A stretch of DNA of 64,000 bases from Actinopolyspora alba (lineage in GTDB: Bacteria; Actinomycetota; Actinomycetes; Mycobacteriales; Pseudonocardiaceae): positions 124,001-188,000 of the forward strand of contig NZ_FOMZ01000007.1 of assembly GCF_900112765.1 (NCBI RefSeq), read 5' to 3'. The notes below the pieces were generated by a model. The model made no database searches and was not told the origin of the DNA. It was given only the letters and a program-made list of their open reading frames with translations. Both the position numbers and the translations under genes were made by a program. Below, one piece after another: positions 29,150 to 38,907 of the stretch; the first letter of the stretch is position 1, and each line of letters starts with the position of its first letter.

Positions 29150-31093
29150 GTGACGCTGCTGGAGTCCGTGCACAGCCCGGCCGATGTCCAGCGCCTGGAG
29201 CACGGTGAGTTGGTCGAGCTCGCCGCCGAGATCAGATCCTTCTTGATCGAGAAGGTGTCGCGTACCGGTGGTCATCTCGGGCCGAATCTCGGTGCGGTCG
29301 AGCTGACCCTGGCGTTGCACCGTGCGTTCGACTCACCACGCGACCCCATCGTGTTTGACACGGGGCACCAGTCCTACGTGCACAAGATGCTCACCGGCAG
29401 GCAGCGGGGCTTCGACCGGCTGCGAAAACGCGACGGGCTGTCCGGTTACCCCTCGCGGGCCGAGAGCGAGCACGACCTGGTCGAGAACAGCCACGCCTCC
29501 ACCTCGTTGTCCTACGCCGACGGCCTGGCGCGGGCGATCCAGCTGAGCGACTCCGGTCGTCACGTCGCCGCCGTCGTCGGCGACGGGGCACTGACCGGAG
29601 GCATGTGCTGGGAGGCCCTCAACAACATCGCGGCCGACCAGGAACGCCCGCTGGTGATCGTGGTCAACGACAACGGGCGTTCCTACGCCCCCACGATCGG
29701 CGGGCTGGCCGAGCACCTGGCCTCGCTGCGGTTGCGTCCCGGCTACGAGCGGGCCTTGGAGAACGGTCGTCGTACCGTGCGCAGTCTTCCGGTGGTCGGT
29801 CGGCCGCTCTACACCGGCCTGCACGCGGCCAAGCGGGGTATCAAGGACGCGCTGAGCCCGCAGGTGATGTTCTCCGATCTCGGGATCAAGTACTTGGGGC
29901 CTGTGGACGGGCACGATCTCAAGGCACTGGACTACGCGCTGGGGATGGCCAAGACATTCGGCGGCCCGGTGATCGTGCACGCTGTCACTCAGAAGGGCAA
30001 CGGCTTCGCACCCGCCGAGAACCACGAGGCCGACCAGATGCACCAGGTCAAGGTGATGGACCCGGCAACGGGCGCTCCCACCGGCCCCACCGCGACCAGT
30101 TGGACCAACGTGTTCTCGGACGAGCTCGTCCGTATCGGTGGGGAACGCGACGACATCGTCGCGATCACCGGTGCCATGCTGGGCCCCACCGGTCTGGACA
30201 AGTTCGCCCGGAACTACCCCGATCGTTGCGTGGACGTGGGCATCGCCGAGCAACACGCCATGACCTCGGCCGCGGGCATGGCGATGGGCGGGTTGCACCC
30301 GGTGTTCGCGGTGTACTCGACGTTTCTCAACCGCGCGTTCGACCAGTTGCTCATGGACGTGGCGCTGCACCGGCAGCCGGTGACGGTGACCCTGGACCGC
30401 TCCGGCGTGACCGGTGACGACGGGCCGAGCCACAACGGCATGTGGGACCTGTCCGTCCTGGGGATGATCCCCGGTATTCGGGTCGCCGCCCCGCGCGATG
30501 CGGCGACGCTGCGTGAGGAGCTGCGGGAAGCGGTCGCGGTGGAGGACGGTCCCACCGTGGTGCGGTTCTCGAAGGGAACGGTCATCGACGAGGTGCCCGC
30601 GCTCGAGCGGGTCGACGGCGTCGACGTGCTGCGCCGCCCCGCCGAACACGAGGAACGGGACGTGCTGTTGAGCGCGGTCGGCGCGTTCGGCGAGCTCGCG
30701 GTCGCCGCCGCCGAGCGACTCGCCGCGCAGGGGATTGGCGTGACCGTGGTGGACCCGCGCTGGGTGGTTCCCGTTCCGGGAGCCGTGCTCGACATGGCCC
30801 GGCGCCACCGTCTCGTCGTCACGCTCGAGGACTGCGGTCGGCACGGTGGTTTCGGGTGGTCGTTGGCGGCCGCCATGCGTGACGCGGACATCGACGTTCC
30901 GCTGCGGGATCTCGCGATTCCGAATCGTTTTCTGGAACACGCCTCGCGCGGTGAGGTGCTCGCCGAACTCGGACTCACCGAGCAGGACGTGGCCCGCAGG
31001 ATCACCGAGTGGGTGGCCGATCGGCTCGAAGGGCAGCTGGACGAGGACGAGACCGGTATCGCCACCGATCTGGACACACCGCGCGCCGAGTGA
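29150..31093 (+). CDS. dxs: 1-deoxy-D-xylulose-5-phosphate synthase
   Basis: A 647-residue thiamine-diphosphate enzyme that condenses pyruvate with glyceraldehyde-3-phosphate, the first step of the MEP isoprenoid pathway. The TPP/Mg motif is [27 protein letters not shown] and the [15 protein letters not shown] stretch are transketolase-family landmarks. The GTG at 29150 gives the usual N-terminus ([15 protein letters not shown]) and follows GAGGTGGAG; the frame extends to 29018 without a family match. Acidic C-terminal tail after the last domain. Confidence 0.95.
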   Translation: MTLLESVHSPADVQRLEHGELVELAAEIRSFLIEKVSRTGGHLGPNLGAVELTLALHRAFDSPRDPIVFDTGHQSYVHKMLTGRQRGFDRLRKRDGLSGYPSRAESEHDLVENSHASTSLSYADGLARAIQLSDSGRHVAAVVGDGALTGGMCWEALNNIAADQERPLVIVVNDNGRSYAPTIGGLAEHLASLRLRPGYERALENGRRTVRSLPVVGRPLYTGLHAAKRGIKDALSPQVMFSDLGIKYLGPVDGHDLKALDYALGMAKTFGGPVIVHAVTQKGNGFAPAENHEADQMHQVKVMDPATGAPTGPTATSWTNVFSDELVRIGGERDDIVAITGAMLGPTGLDKFARNYPDRCVDVGIAEQHAMTSAAGMAMGGLHPVFAVYSTFLNRAFDQLLMDVALHRQPVTVTLDRSGVTGDDGPSHNGMWDLSVLGMIPGIRVAAPRDAATLREELREAVAVEDGPTVVRFSKGTVIDEVPALERVDGVDVLRRPAEHEERDVLLSAVGAFGELAVAAAERLAAQGIGVTVVDPRWVVPVPGAVLDMARRHRLVVTLEDCGRHGGFGWSLAAAMRDADIDVPLRDLAIPNRFLEHASRGEVLAELGLTEQDVARRITEWVADRLEGQLDEDETGIATDLDTPRAE

Positions 31094-31144
31094 TCCCGCG
31101 CTCCCTGATCGTCCGGAACGGCCGTGCTGTGGCACGGTGAACGC

Positions 31145-31861
31145 GTGCGGATCCTTGTGGTGGAGGACGAACAGCCGCTCGCCGACGCGATCGCGCGTGG
31201 GCTGAGACGGGAAGGGCTTGCCGTGGACGTGACCTACGACGGCCTCGATGCTCAGGAGAAGGTCGCGGTCACTCGCTACGACGTGGTGGTGCTGGATCGT
31301 GATCTGCCCTCGTTGTCCGGTGACCGGCTGTGCGCCGAGTTGGTCGCGTCCCAGGAGCTCACCAGGGTTCTGATGCTCACCGCGAGCGGCACGGTGGCCG
31401 ACCGCGTCGAGGGGCTCTCGCTCGGTGCCGACGACTACCTCGCGAAGCCGTTCGCGTTCGACGAGCTCGTGGCCAGGGTTCGCGCGCTGGGTAGACGTTC
31501 CACACCTGCCACACCGCCGTTGCTGACCGCACACGACCTCGAGCTGGACTCCGCCAGGATGCGGGTCACCAGGAGCGGTGGTGAGGTGGATCTGACCCGC
31601 AAGGAGTTCGGGGTGCTGCAGGTGCTGCTCGCCGCGCGCGGCGCCGTGGTCAGTTCCGAGGAACTGCTGGAACGGGTGTGGGACGAGTACGCCGATCCGT
31701 TCACCACCACCGTGCGAGTGACCGTTATGACGTTGCGGAAGAAGCTCGGTGACCCGAGCGTCATCGACACGGTGGTCGGCTCCGGCTACCGCGTGCCCTC
31801 CGCCGGTTCAGGGACCTCGTCCGACACGGACGCCGAAGTCTCCGGTGCCGGCGAGAAGTGA
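31145..31861 (+). CDS. OmpR/PhoB-family response regulator
   Basis: A 238-residue regulator: receiver domain (VVEDEQ acidic pair near residue 7-9, phospho-Asp in VVVLDRDLPSLSG, Lys in LAKPFAF) and a C-terminal winged helix (LTRKEFGVLQVLLAARG ... VRVTVMTLRKKLGDPSVIDTVVGSGYRV). The kinase gene follows, overlapping by one base (TGATG). The signal and target genes are unknown; the pair resembles actinobacterial envelope-stress systems. The GTG start lacks a strong ribosome-binding site. Confidence 0.9.
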   Translation: MRILVVEDEQPLADAIARGLRREGLAVDVTYDGLDAQEKVAVTRYDVVVLDRDLPSLSGDRLCAELVASQELTRVLMLTASGTVADRVEGLSLGADDYLAKPFAFDELVARVRALGRRSTPATPPLLTAHDLELDSARMRVTRSGGEVDLTRKEFGVLQVLLAARGAVVSSEELLERVWDEYADPFTTTVRVTVMTLRKKLGDPSVIDTVVGSGYRVPSAGSGTSSDTDAEVSGAGEK

Positions 31862-33033
31862 TGCTGTTCCGGGCTCGTTCGGTGGCACGTCCCGTGCCCG
31901 CCGAATCACCCGCGCGGCGCGGCCCCGGTCTGCGACTGCGGCTGACGCTGCTGTCGACCGTGCTGGTCGCCCTGGTCAGCGGTCTGCTGTTGTGGCTCGG
32001 CTGGTTGTTGGTCGGCGACGTGGTGGCCGCAGTGCCGCGCATGTCCCCCGGAACCACGGTGCGGGTGGACGGCGTGCAGGTCTCCGCTGGTGAACTCGCC
32101 GAGGCGCTGCGAGCTCGGGCGCGGGAGCGGGTGCTGCTGATCGGTGGTGCCGCCTTCGTGGCCGTCGTGCTGGCGGCGGCGGTGTCGGCGTGGACCGTGT
32201 GCGGCAGGGTGCTGCGGCCGTTGCACTCGGTCACCGGCACCGCGCGGAGGCTTTCCGCACGATCGCTGGGGGAGCGGATCGGGTTGCACGGCCCCAGGGA
32301 CGAGGTCGCGGAGCTGGCCGACACCTTCGACGGGATGCTGGACCGGCTCCAAACCGCGTTCGAATCCCAGCACCGTTTCGTGGCCAATGCCAGTCACGAG
32401 CTGCGCACGCCGCTGTCGGTGATCCGTACCGAGCTCGACGTCACCCTGTCCGATCCGAACGCCGACGCGGCCGAGCTGCGCCGGATGGCCGGGGTGGTGC
32501 GCGACGCGACGGCCAAATCGCAGCGACTCGTCGAGTCGTTGCTGCTGCTCGCCCGTACCGAGGGGGCCGAGCTGCCGAGTCGTGAGCCGGTAGATCTGAC
32601 CGAGCTGGCGCGTTGCGCGTTGCGGCCGATGGCGGAGCAGGTGTGCGCCTCCGGGCTGCGTACGGAGGTCAGTCCCGCTTCGGCCTTCGCGATGGGGGAT
32701 CCGGCGCTGCTGGAACGGGTGGCGGGAAACCTGCTGGAGAACGCGGTGCGCTACAACGTCGAGGGCGGCTGGATTGCCGTCGTCACCGCTGTTTCGGGGG
32801 AGTGGACCTCGTTGACGGTTTCCTCGTCCGGCGCCGAGGTCTCCCCGGAGCGGGTGGACGGGTTGTTCGAACCGTTCCGCCGGGCGGGTACGGAACGCAC
32901 CGCGCGCACCGGTGCCGGGCTCGGACTGTCCATCGTGCGGGCCGCGGCGAGCGCGCACGGTGGCACCGTCTCGGCCTGTCCGGTTCCGGGCGGCGGGCTC
33001 TCAGTGACCGTGTGGCTGCCCGCGGCGCGGTGA
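31861..33033 (+). CDS. Two-component sensor histidine kinase
   Basis: A 390-residue membrane kinase with two membrane segments (about 25-50 and 95-115) flanking a very short (about 40-residue) outside loop, then HAMP, the HisKA box FVANASHELRTPLSVIRTELDVTL with the phosphorylated His, and HATPase (NLLENAVRYN N-box; GLGLSIVRAAASAHGG G-box). The short sensor loop suggests it detects membrane events or a partner protein. Start ATG 31861 overlaps the regulator stop; GTG 31858 is an alternative. Confidence 0.9.
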   Translation: MLFRARSVARPVPAESPARRGPGLRLRLTLLSTVLVALVSGLLLWLGWLLVGDVVAAVPRMSPGTTVRVDGVQVSAGELAEALRARARERVLLIGGAAFVAVVLAAAVSAWTVCGRVLRPLHSVTGTARRLSARSLGERIGLHGPRDEVAELADTFDGMLDRLQTAFESQHRFVANASHELRTPLSVIRTELDVTLSDPNADAAELRRMAGVVRDATAKSQRLVESLLLLARTEGAELPSREPVDLTELARCALRPMAEQVCASGLRTEVSPASAFAMGDPALLERVAGNLLENAVRYNVEGGWIAVVTAVSGEWTSLTVSSSGAEVSPERVDGLFEPFRRAGTERTARTGAGLGLSIVRAAASAHGGTVSACPVPGGGLSVTVWLPAAR

Positions 33034-33087
33034 GCTCCGCGGAATCTTCTCCGAAACTTCCCACCGGCGAGCCGTCGTGCGGAGTGG

Positions 33088-33666
33088 TCAGAGCCGGAGG
33101 GTGGCGATGTCCAGTTCCAGCGGTGCTGGTGATTCCTCGATGTGTACCGGTCCGTCACCCAGGCGCACCGATGTGGCGGGGGCGTACCGTCCCTCGTCCA
33201 ATCGGTATGCCACCAGCTCGGTCGGCCCGCGACCGTCCTGGGCAACGCTCCAGAAGAACGGGATGCCCGCCTCGGCGCAGGCGTCCAGCTTGTCGCGCTG
33301 TTCCCGTGCGGTGTTGCCGGGTGACCAGATCGCCCCGGCGAGCCGTACGTGCTCGGCGCCGAACGAGTTACCGAGGGGAGCGGTGTCCAGCACCACGAAG
33401 TCCGGGATCAGCGCCGTCCGCCGCTCGGTGCCGATCTCCACGCCGATGCCACCCACCGCGTACAGCGCGTTCGGCGTGGACGCGATAGCCCTGTCGAGCA
33501 AGTTCACGAGCTGTTTCTCGGCCCATTGGTGCGGGCCGCTCGGTAGTGGCGTCACCAGCCAGTACCCTTCGAGCAGTTCCAGGCGCGACCCGTCGGCGCG
33601 GGCGGGCAGCGCGTGCCAGTCGTCGATCGTGAACGGGCCGATCTCGTGCTGTACAAGCGCGGTCAC
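33088..33666 (-). CDS. Uma2-family nuclease-like protein
   Basis: A 192-residue protein of the Uma2 (DUF820) family with a PD-(D/E)xK-like core: acidic residues in RLELLEGYWLVTP and PDFVVLDTAP and the KLDACAEAGIPFFWSV helix. These proteins are expanded in cyanobacteria and actinobacteria; biological role unknown. GTG start at 33666 with GAGGTGAGG upstream. It is an accessory insertion between the two-component system and fadB compared with the mycobacterial order. Confidence 0.82.
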   Translation of the reverse strand: MTALVQHEIGPFTIDDWHALPARADGSRLELLEGYWLVTPLPSGPHQWAEKQLVNLLDRAIASTPNALYAVGGIGVEIGTERRTALIPDFVVLDTAPLGNSFGAEHVRLAGAIWSPGNTAREQRDKLDACAEAGIPFFWSVAQDGRGPTELVAYRLDEGRYAPATSVRLGDGPVHIEESPAPLELDIATLRL

Positions 33667-33883
33667 CGAGCATCACCTCACCTCGTTCGTGATCCATCAT
33701 GCCACGACCGGCGAGCCGCCGTGCGTGCGATTCGCCGTGCTCCGGGAGCAGCTGTGCGCCGGGGACAGCTGTGCTCCGAGGATACCCACGCGAGCGCCGT
33801 CACCGGGAGCGAATCGGCACGGGCTCCGAGGAATCCGTGCGGAACGCCTTCTCCGCTCGGCGCGTCGCGGACCACTCCACACC

Positions 33884-33920
33884 AAAAGGGCCGGGACGGT
33901 GGTGGGTACCGTCCCGGCCC
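33884..33920 (-). terminator. Rho-independent terminator of fadA-fadB
   Basis: A perfect 13-bp stem GGGCCGGGACGGT (33888-33900) / ACCGTCCCGGCCC (33908-33920), 7-base loop; on the minus strand the stem is followed by TTTTGG. It lies about 50 bases after the fadB stop. Confidence 0.85.
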
Positions 33921-33971
33921 TCGAGCACCGGTCACTCCGTGATTACCAACCGGACTGTCCGGAGCGATCGC

Positions 33972-36080
33972 TCAGCTGCTGGGCAGGCTGGCCACCCCTG
34001 GTTGGTGGAAGCGCTTGCCGTTGACCAGCTCGGAGTAACCCGAGCGGTCCAGGTAGGGCGTGATGCCGCCCAGCCAGAACGGCCATCCCGCCCCGAGGAG
34101 CATGCACAGGTCGAGATCCGCGGCCTCGACGACGACGTCCTCGTCCAGCATGATCCGCGCCTCTTCCGCCAACGCGCGCAGCGCGCGGTCACGGACCTGC
34201 TCCTCGGAGAGCGGCTCGTCGCCCTGCTGCCACAGCTCGGCGACCTCGGGGTCGACGATCTGGTTGCCCGCCTCGTCGGTGGTCCACACGCCCGTCTTGC
34301 CCGCGTCGACGAACCGCCGCAGGTTGTCGCTGAGACCGAACCGGTCCGGGTAGGCGGCGTGCATGGTCTCGTTGACGTGCTGTGCGATCGCGGGACCGAC
34401 CAGCTGCAGCAGCACCATCGGACTCATCGGCAGCCCCAGCGGGTTCAGCGCCCGGTCGGCCACCTCGAAGGGGGTCCCCTCGTCGACCGAGGCGATCACC
34501 TCGCCGAGGAAACGGGTCAGCAGCCGGTTGACCACGAAGGCGGGTGTGTCGGCGGTCAGCACGCAGGACTTCTTGAGCTTCTTGCCGACCGCGAAGGCCG
34601 TGGCCAACGCGGTGTCGTCGGTCCGCTCGCCGCGCACGATCTCCAGCAGCGGCAGTACCGCGACGGGGTTGAAGAAGTGGAAGCCGACCACCCGTTCCGG
34701 ATGGGCGAGCTTCGCGCCCATCTCGCCGACCGAGAGCGAGGAGGTGTTGGTGGCCAGCACCGTCTCCGGCGAGACGTGCTGCTCCAACTCGCCGAACACC
34801 TGCTGCTTGACCGACATCTCCTCGAACACGGCCTCGATGACGAAGTCGGCGTCGGCGAAGGCGCTCTTGTCCAGCGAACCGGTGACCAGCGCCTTGAGCC
34901 GGTTCACTCCGTCTGAGGAGAGCCGCCCCTTCACACCGAGCTTGTCGATCTCGCCGTGCACGTAGGCCACGCCCTTGTCGATGCGTCCCTGGTCGATGTC
35001 GGTGAGTACCACCGGCACCTCCAGGCGACGTGCGAACAGCAGCGCCAGTTGCCCGGCCATCAGCCCCGCGCCGACGACGCCCACCTTGTTGACGTCGTTG
35101 GCCAGGGACTTGTCCGGTGCTCCGGCCGGCTTCTTCGCCCGCTTCTGCGTGAGGTCGAAGGCGTAGAGCCCGGCACGCAGCTCGTCGGTCATCAGCGCGT
35201 CGGCGAGTGCTTCGGTCTCGGCCGCGTAACCGGCGTCGAGGTCGTTGTTCCTGGCGAGTTCGAGCAGCTCGACGGCCTTGTTCACGCCCGGCGAGGCGCC
35301 GTGCGTCTTGCTCGCCGCGATCTCCTTCGCGCGAGTGATCGCGTCGTCCCAGCCCTGGCCGCGGTCGATCTCGGCGCGCTGCACGGTGCTGGACCCGTTG
35401 ATCACCCGCGCGGCCCAGCGCAGCGATTCCTCCAGGAAGTCGGGGGACTCGAGCTGGATGTCGAAGATGCCCATGCCGGTGGCCTTGCCGGGGTTGAGCA
35501 TCTTGTTCTGGTTGAGCGAGTTCTCCAGGATCACGGTCACCGCCTGGTCCGCGCCGACCAGGTTGGGCAGCAGCTGGGTACCGCCCCAGCCCGGGAACAG
35601 GCCCAGGAAGCACTCGGGGAACGCGATCGCGCCCGCGTTGTCGGCCACGGTGCGGTAGTGGCACGACAGGGCCAGTTCGAGTCCGCCTCCCAACGCCGCG
35701 CCGTTGACGAAGGCGAAGGTGGGGATCTCGGACTCGGTCAGCCGTCGGAACACGTCGTGTCCCGCCTTGGCGATCCGGTGGGCGTACTCCCGTTCGCCGA
35801 GCTGGCCCATCCCGGACAGGTCGGCCCCGACGGCGAACACGAACGGCTTACCGGTCACCGCGATGGCGGCCGGCTCCGCCGCGAACGCCTCGTCCAGCGC
35901 GGAGTCCAGCGAGGCGAGCCCGGCCGGGCCGAAGGTGGACGGCTTGGTGTGGTCGTGACCGTTGTCGATGGTGACGAGCGCGACCCTGCCGTCCAGTCCC
36001 GGAACCTCGACGAGCCGGGTGTGGGCGCGGGTCACGACCTCGTCGGGAAACAGTGCTGCGGAATCGCTGTCGATGCTCAC
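33972..36080 (-). CDS. fadB: Fatty acid beta-oxidation multifunctional enzyme FadB (enoyl-CoA hydratase / 3-hydroxyacyl-CoA dehydrogenase)
   Basis: A 702-residue fusion. Residues about 20-230 are crotonase-like, with FAFVNGAALGGGLELALSCHYR and catalytic-Glu-type motifs (ECFLGLFPGWGGTQLLP). From about 325 is the NAD-binding dehydrogenase (KVGVVGAGLMAGQLALLFARR), with HFFNPVAVLPLLEIVRG as active-site stretch. LMAGQ where GTMG/LMGSG is more common is a mild variant. GTG at 36080 overlaps the fadA stop by four bases (GTGA). Together with FadA it completes the last three steps of beta-oxidation. Confidence 0.94.
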   Translation of the reverse strand: MSIDSDSAALFPDEVVTRAHTRLVEVPGLDGRVALVTIDNGHDHTKPSTFGPAGLASLDSALDEAFAAEPAAIAVTGKPFVFAVGADLSGMGQLGEREYAHRIAKAGHDVFRRLTESEIPTFAFVNGAALGGGLELALSCHYRTVADNAGAIAFPECFLGLFPGWGGTQLLPNLVGADQAVTVILENSLNQNKMLNPGKATGMGIFDIQLESPDFLEESLRWAARVINGSSTVQRAEIDRGQGWDDAITRAKEIAASKTHGASPGVNKAVELLELARNNDLDAGYAAETEALADALMTDELRAGLYAFDLTQKRAKKPAGAPDKSLANDVNKVGVVGAGLMAGQLALLFARRLEVPVVLTDIDQGRIDKGVAYVHGEIDKLGVKGRLSSDGVNRLKALVTGSLDKSAFADADFVIEAVFEEMSVKQQVFGELEQHVSPETVLATNTSSLSVGEMGAKLAHPERVVGFHFFNPVAVLPLLEIVRGERTDDTALATAFAVGKKLKKSCVLTADTPAFVVNRLLTRFLGEVIASVDEGTPFEVADRALNPLGLPMSPMVLLQLVGPAIAQHVNETMHAAYPDRFGLSDNLRRFVDAGKTGVWTTDEAGNQIVDPEVAELWQQGDEPLSEEQVRDRALRALAEEARIMLDEDVVVEAADLDLCMLLGAGWPFWLGGITPYLDRSGYSELVNGKRFHQPGVASLPSS

Positions 36081-37348
36081 TTGGCGCCCCCGGCGGTCTT
36101 GTCGTGGTTCGGGTTCTCCCAGATCACCGTGCCGCCCATGCCGAAGCCGACGCACATGGTGGTGATGCCGTAGCGAACCTCCGGATGCTCGGCGAACTGC
36201 CTGGACAGCTGGGTCATCAGCCGCACCCCCGAAGAGGCGAGCGGGTGTCCGCAGGCGATCGCTCCGCCCCACTTGTTGACCCTGGGGTCGTCGTCGGCCA
36301 TTCCGAAGTGTTCGAGGAAGGCCAGTACCTGGACCGCGAACGCCTCGTTGATCTCGAAGAGTCCGATGTCGTCGATGGACAGCCCCGCCCGGTGCAGCGC
36401 CTTCTCGGTGGCCGGCACCGGTCCCACTCCCATGACCTCGGGCTCCACACCGGCGAAGGAGTAGCCGACCATGCGCATCCCGACGGGAAGCCCCAGTTCA
36501 CGGGCGGTGTCCTCGTCGGCGACGACACAGCCGGTCGCGCCGTCGTTGAGTCCCGCGGAGTTGCCCGGGGTCACCCGGCCGTGCGGCCGGAAGGGAGTCT
36601 TGAGTCCCGCCAGGGACTCCACGGTGGTCCCGGGGCGGGGAGGTTCGTCGGCGGTGGCCAGTCCCCAACCGGACTCGCTGGAGCGGGTGGCTACCGGGAC
36701 CAGGTCCGCGCCGATCCTGCCCGCTTTCGCCGCCGCTTCGTACCGCTGCTGGCTGAGCGCGGCGTAGGCGTCGGTGCGCTGCTTGGTCAGGTTCGGGTAA
36801 CGGTCGTGCAGGTTCTCGGCGGTGGAGCCCATCACCAGGGCGGAGGAGTCGACCAGGTTGTCGGACACGAATCGCGGATTGGGATCCACCCCCTCGCCCA
36901 TGGGGTGATTGCCCATGTGCTCGACCCCGCCCGCCACGGCGATGTCGTAGCCGCCGAATCCGATGCCGCCCGCGACGTTGGTGACCGCCGTCATCGCACC
37001 GGCGCACATCCGGTCGATCGCGAAGCCGGGTACGGATTTGGGCAGTCCGGCGAGCAGGGCCGCGTTCCTGCCGATCGTCAGTCCCTGGTCGCCGATCTGG
37101 GTGGTGGCCGCGATGGCGACCTCGTCGATCCGTTCCGGTGGGAGATCGGGCTGCCGCCGCAACAGTTCCCGAATGACCTTGACGATGAGATCGTCCGCTC
37201 GGGTCTCGGCGTAGATGCCCTTGGTGCCTGCCTTGCCGAACGGCGTGCGGACGCCGTCGACGAAGACCACGTTCCTGAGGGCACGCGGCGTTCCCGCCGA
37301 TGCGGGGCCGCTGCTCTTGTCGGCTGCTGCCGACGCAGGTGCTGCCAC
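36077..37348 (-). CDS. fadA: Acetyl-CoA acyltransferase (3-ketoacyl-CoA thiolase) FadA
   Basis: A 423-residue thiolase cleaving 3-ketoacyl-CoA with CoA. Acyl-accepting Cys is in DRMCAGAMTAV, and the C-terminal motifs are INEAFAVQ, the His in GGAIACGHPLASSG, and the base Cys in MCVGFGMGG. An Ala/Ser-rich N-terminal tail of about 25 residues precedes the core. The GTG start has AGGAG 8 bases upstream. First gene of fadA-fadB; two identical-arm palindromes upstream suggest control by a TetR-type repressor. Confidence 0.94.
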   Translation of the reverse strand: MAAPASAAADKSSGPASAGTPRALRNVVFVDGVRTPFGKAGTKGIYAETRADDLIVKVIRELLRRQPDLPPERIDEVAIAATTQIGDQGLTIGRNAALLAGLPKSVPGFAIDRMCAGAMTAVTNVAGGIGFGGYDIAVAGGVEHMGNHPMGEGVDPNPRFVSDNLVDSSALVMGSTAENLHDRYPNLTKQRTDAYAALSQQRYEAAAKAGRIGADLVPVATRSSESGWGLATADEPPRPGTTVESLAGLKTPFRPHGRVTPGNSAGLNDGATGCVVADEDTARELGLPVGMRMVGYSFAGVEPEVMGVGPVPATEKALHRAGLSIDDIGLFEINEAFAVQVLAFLEHFGMADDDPRVNKWGGAIACGHPLASSGVRLMTQLSRQFAEHPEVRYGITTMCVGFGMGGTVIWENPNHDKTAGGAK

Positions 37349-37419
37349 GGCGTGCTCCTTGTCGATGTGGGTACGCGCCAGGCCGGGCGGCTCCGTTGCC
37401 CGACGACGGGCTCTGCCGC

Positions 37420-37431
37420 TACCGGCCGGTA
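37420..37431. promoter_or_regulatory. fadAB operator 1 (TACCG-N2-CGGTA)
   Basis: TACCGGCCGGTA, a perfect palindrome close to the predicted transcription start of fadA. Its arms are identical to those of operator 2. Confidence 0.65.
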
Positions 37432-37437
37432 ACGTGC

Positions 37438-37443
37438 ACTCTA
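37438..37443 (-). promoter_or_regulatory. -10 box of the fadA promoter
   Basis: TAGAGT on the minus strand, with GTTACC 16 bases upstream as a weak -35. Both operators bracket it: operator 2 covers the -35, operator 1 the start point, a classical repression layout. The leader to the GTG would be about 80 bases. Confidence 0.5.
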
Positions 37444-37450
37444 GCGCTCA

Positions 37451-37464
37451 TTACCGAACGGTAA
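37451..37464. promoter_or_regulatory. fadAB operator 2 (TTACCG-AA-CGGTAA)
   Basis: TTACCGAACGGTAA, a perfect 14-base palindrome. Centre-to-centre distance to operator 1 is about 32 bases, roughly three helical turns. The arm TACCG/CGGTA is that of TetR-type fatty acid regulators as a class; the regulator is not in this window. Confidence 0.65.
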
Positions 37465-37552
37465 CCAGTGGGATCGATGTCTGCTGGACCACAGCCGTGA
37501 CACCACCGTCGGACCAGTGGGGACCGAAGCCGCGGACCGTGAATCGAGCGGA

Positions 37553-38818
37553 TTATTTCACCTGGTCGGAAGCTTCGCCGTCGGACTCGCCCATCGCCTT
37601 CGCGATCGGTTCCGCCGTCAGTTCCACCTGCCAGGGCCGGGCGCCGCGTTCGTGCAGCTGTGCCGCTATCGATGCCACACCGCCATCCGAGGGAGGTTGC
37701 CAGCAGAGCCTGCGCACCAGATCCGGCAGCAGCAGGTTCTCCACCGGCAGGTTGTTCCGCTCGGCGATACCGGAGAGCACGTTCCGCACCGCGCTCAGCC
37801 GGGACGCCGCGGCCGCGTCCCGTTCCGCCCACCTGTTCGTGGGTGGTGGTCCGTCGTTCGGTGCGGTGGTGGCGGGCAGTTCCTCCTGGTCCAGCTCGCG
37901 TGCGTTCCGCAGCGCCTCGAACCACTGCTCGGATCGCCTGCGCTGCTGCTTGCCACCGAATACCGGCAGCGCGACGAGGTCCTCTCTGGTGGCCGGGTTC
38001 TCCCGCGCCGCCCGGATGATCGAGCTGTCCGGCAGGATCCGTCCCGGCGCGATGTCCCGGCGGCGGGCGATGTCGTCCCGCAGTTGCCACAGCGCGCGCA
38101 CGATCGCCAGCTGTACCGGGGTGCGCAGCCGGTGGATTCCCGAGGTCCGACGCCACGGTTCCGGTCGTGCGGGTGGCGGCGGAGCCGTGCGAACCGCTTC
38201 GAACTCCTGCATCGCCCAGTCGAGCTTGCCCTGCTTGTCGAGTTCCGCGCGTAGCGCGGCACGTAGTTCGACCAACAGCTCCACGTCGAGGGCCGCGTAC
38301 ACCAGCCACTCGCGGGGCAGCGGTCTGCGCGACCAGTCGGCCGCACCGTGTCCCTTCTCCAGCCGGTACGACAGCAGTCGCTCCGCGAGTGCGCCGAGTG
38401 ACACTCGTTCGTAGCCGGCCAGTCGGCCCGCCAGTTCCGTGTCGAAGAGCCGATCCGGACGCAGGCCGAGCTCGGCCAGGCACGGCAGGTCCTGCGAGGC
38501 CGCGTGTAGTACCCATTCCGTGTCACCGAGTGCGGCGACGAGCGGCCCCGGATCCCCGTTCAGCGCGATCGGGTCGATCAGTACCGTGCCCGTGCCCTCG
38601 CGGCGTAACTGCAGCAGATATGCCCGCTGCGAGTAGCGGTACCCGGAGGCGCGCTCGGTATCGATCGCGATCGGCCCACTGCCCGCGGCGAGTGCCGCGG
38701 CAGCGAGACGCAGGGATCGGGGCTGCTCGACCACCGGTGGGACACCACCGGAGGGACGCGTCAGCAACACTGGTTCGGAGTGGTCCGGTTCGGCGGATTC
38801 GGGGTGAACAGCATCCAC
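37553..38818 (-). CDS. Ribonuclease D-like 3'-5' exonuclease with HRDC domain
   Basis: A 421-residue protein. The DEDD exonuclease core starts at ExoI PIAIDTERASGYRY, ExoII is around VLHAASQDLPCL with DTELAGRLAGY, and ExoIII YAALDVELLVEL. The HRDC domain begins near IHRLRTPVQLAIVRALWQLRDDIARRRD. It probably trims RNA 3' ends (tRNA or degradation intermediates). The GTG start at 38818 has GAGGGA 17 bases upstream, rather far; TATCGT 9 bases before the start could be a -10. Same position as Rv2681. Confidence 0.85.
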   Translation of the reverse strand: MDAVHPESAEPDHSEPVLLTRPSGGVPPVVEQPRSLRLAAAALAAGSGPIAIDTERASGYRYSQRAYLLQLRREGTGTVLIDPIALNGDPGPLVAALGDTEWVLHAASQDLPCLAELGLRPDRLFDTELAGRLAGYERVSLGALAERLLSYRLEKGHGAADWSRRPLPREWLVYAALDVELLVELRAALRAELDKQGKLDWAMQEFEAVRTAPPPPARPEPWRRTSGIHRLRTPVQLAIVRALWQLRDDIARRRDIAPGRILPDSSIIRAARENPATREDLVALPVFGGKQQRRRSEQWFEALRNARELDQEELPATTAPNDGPPPTNRWAERDAAAASRLSAVRNVLSGIAERNNLPVENLLLPDLVRRLCWQPPSDGGVASIAAQLHERGARPWQVELTAEPIAKAMGESDGEASDQVK

Positions 38819-38907
38819 GGCTCACAGACGATACGTCCCTCTATCGGCTGAGGGGACCGAACGGTCCGATTCACCGTCCGCCGACCGGTTCGATGGTTGT
38901 TGTCAGG

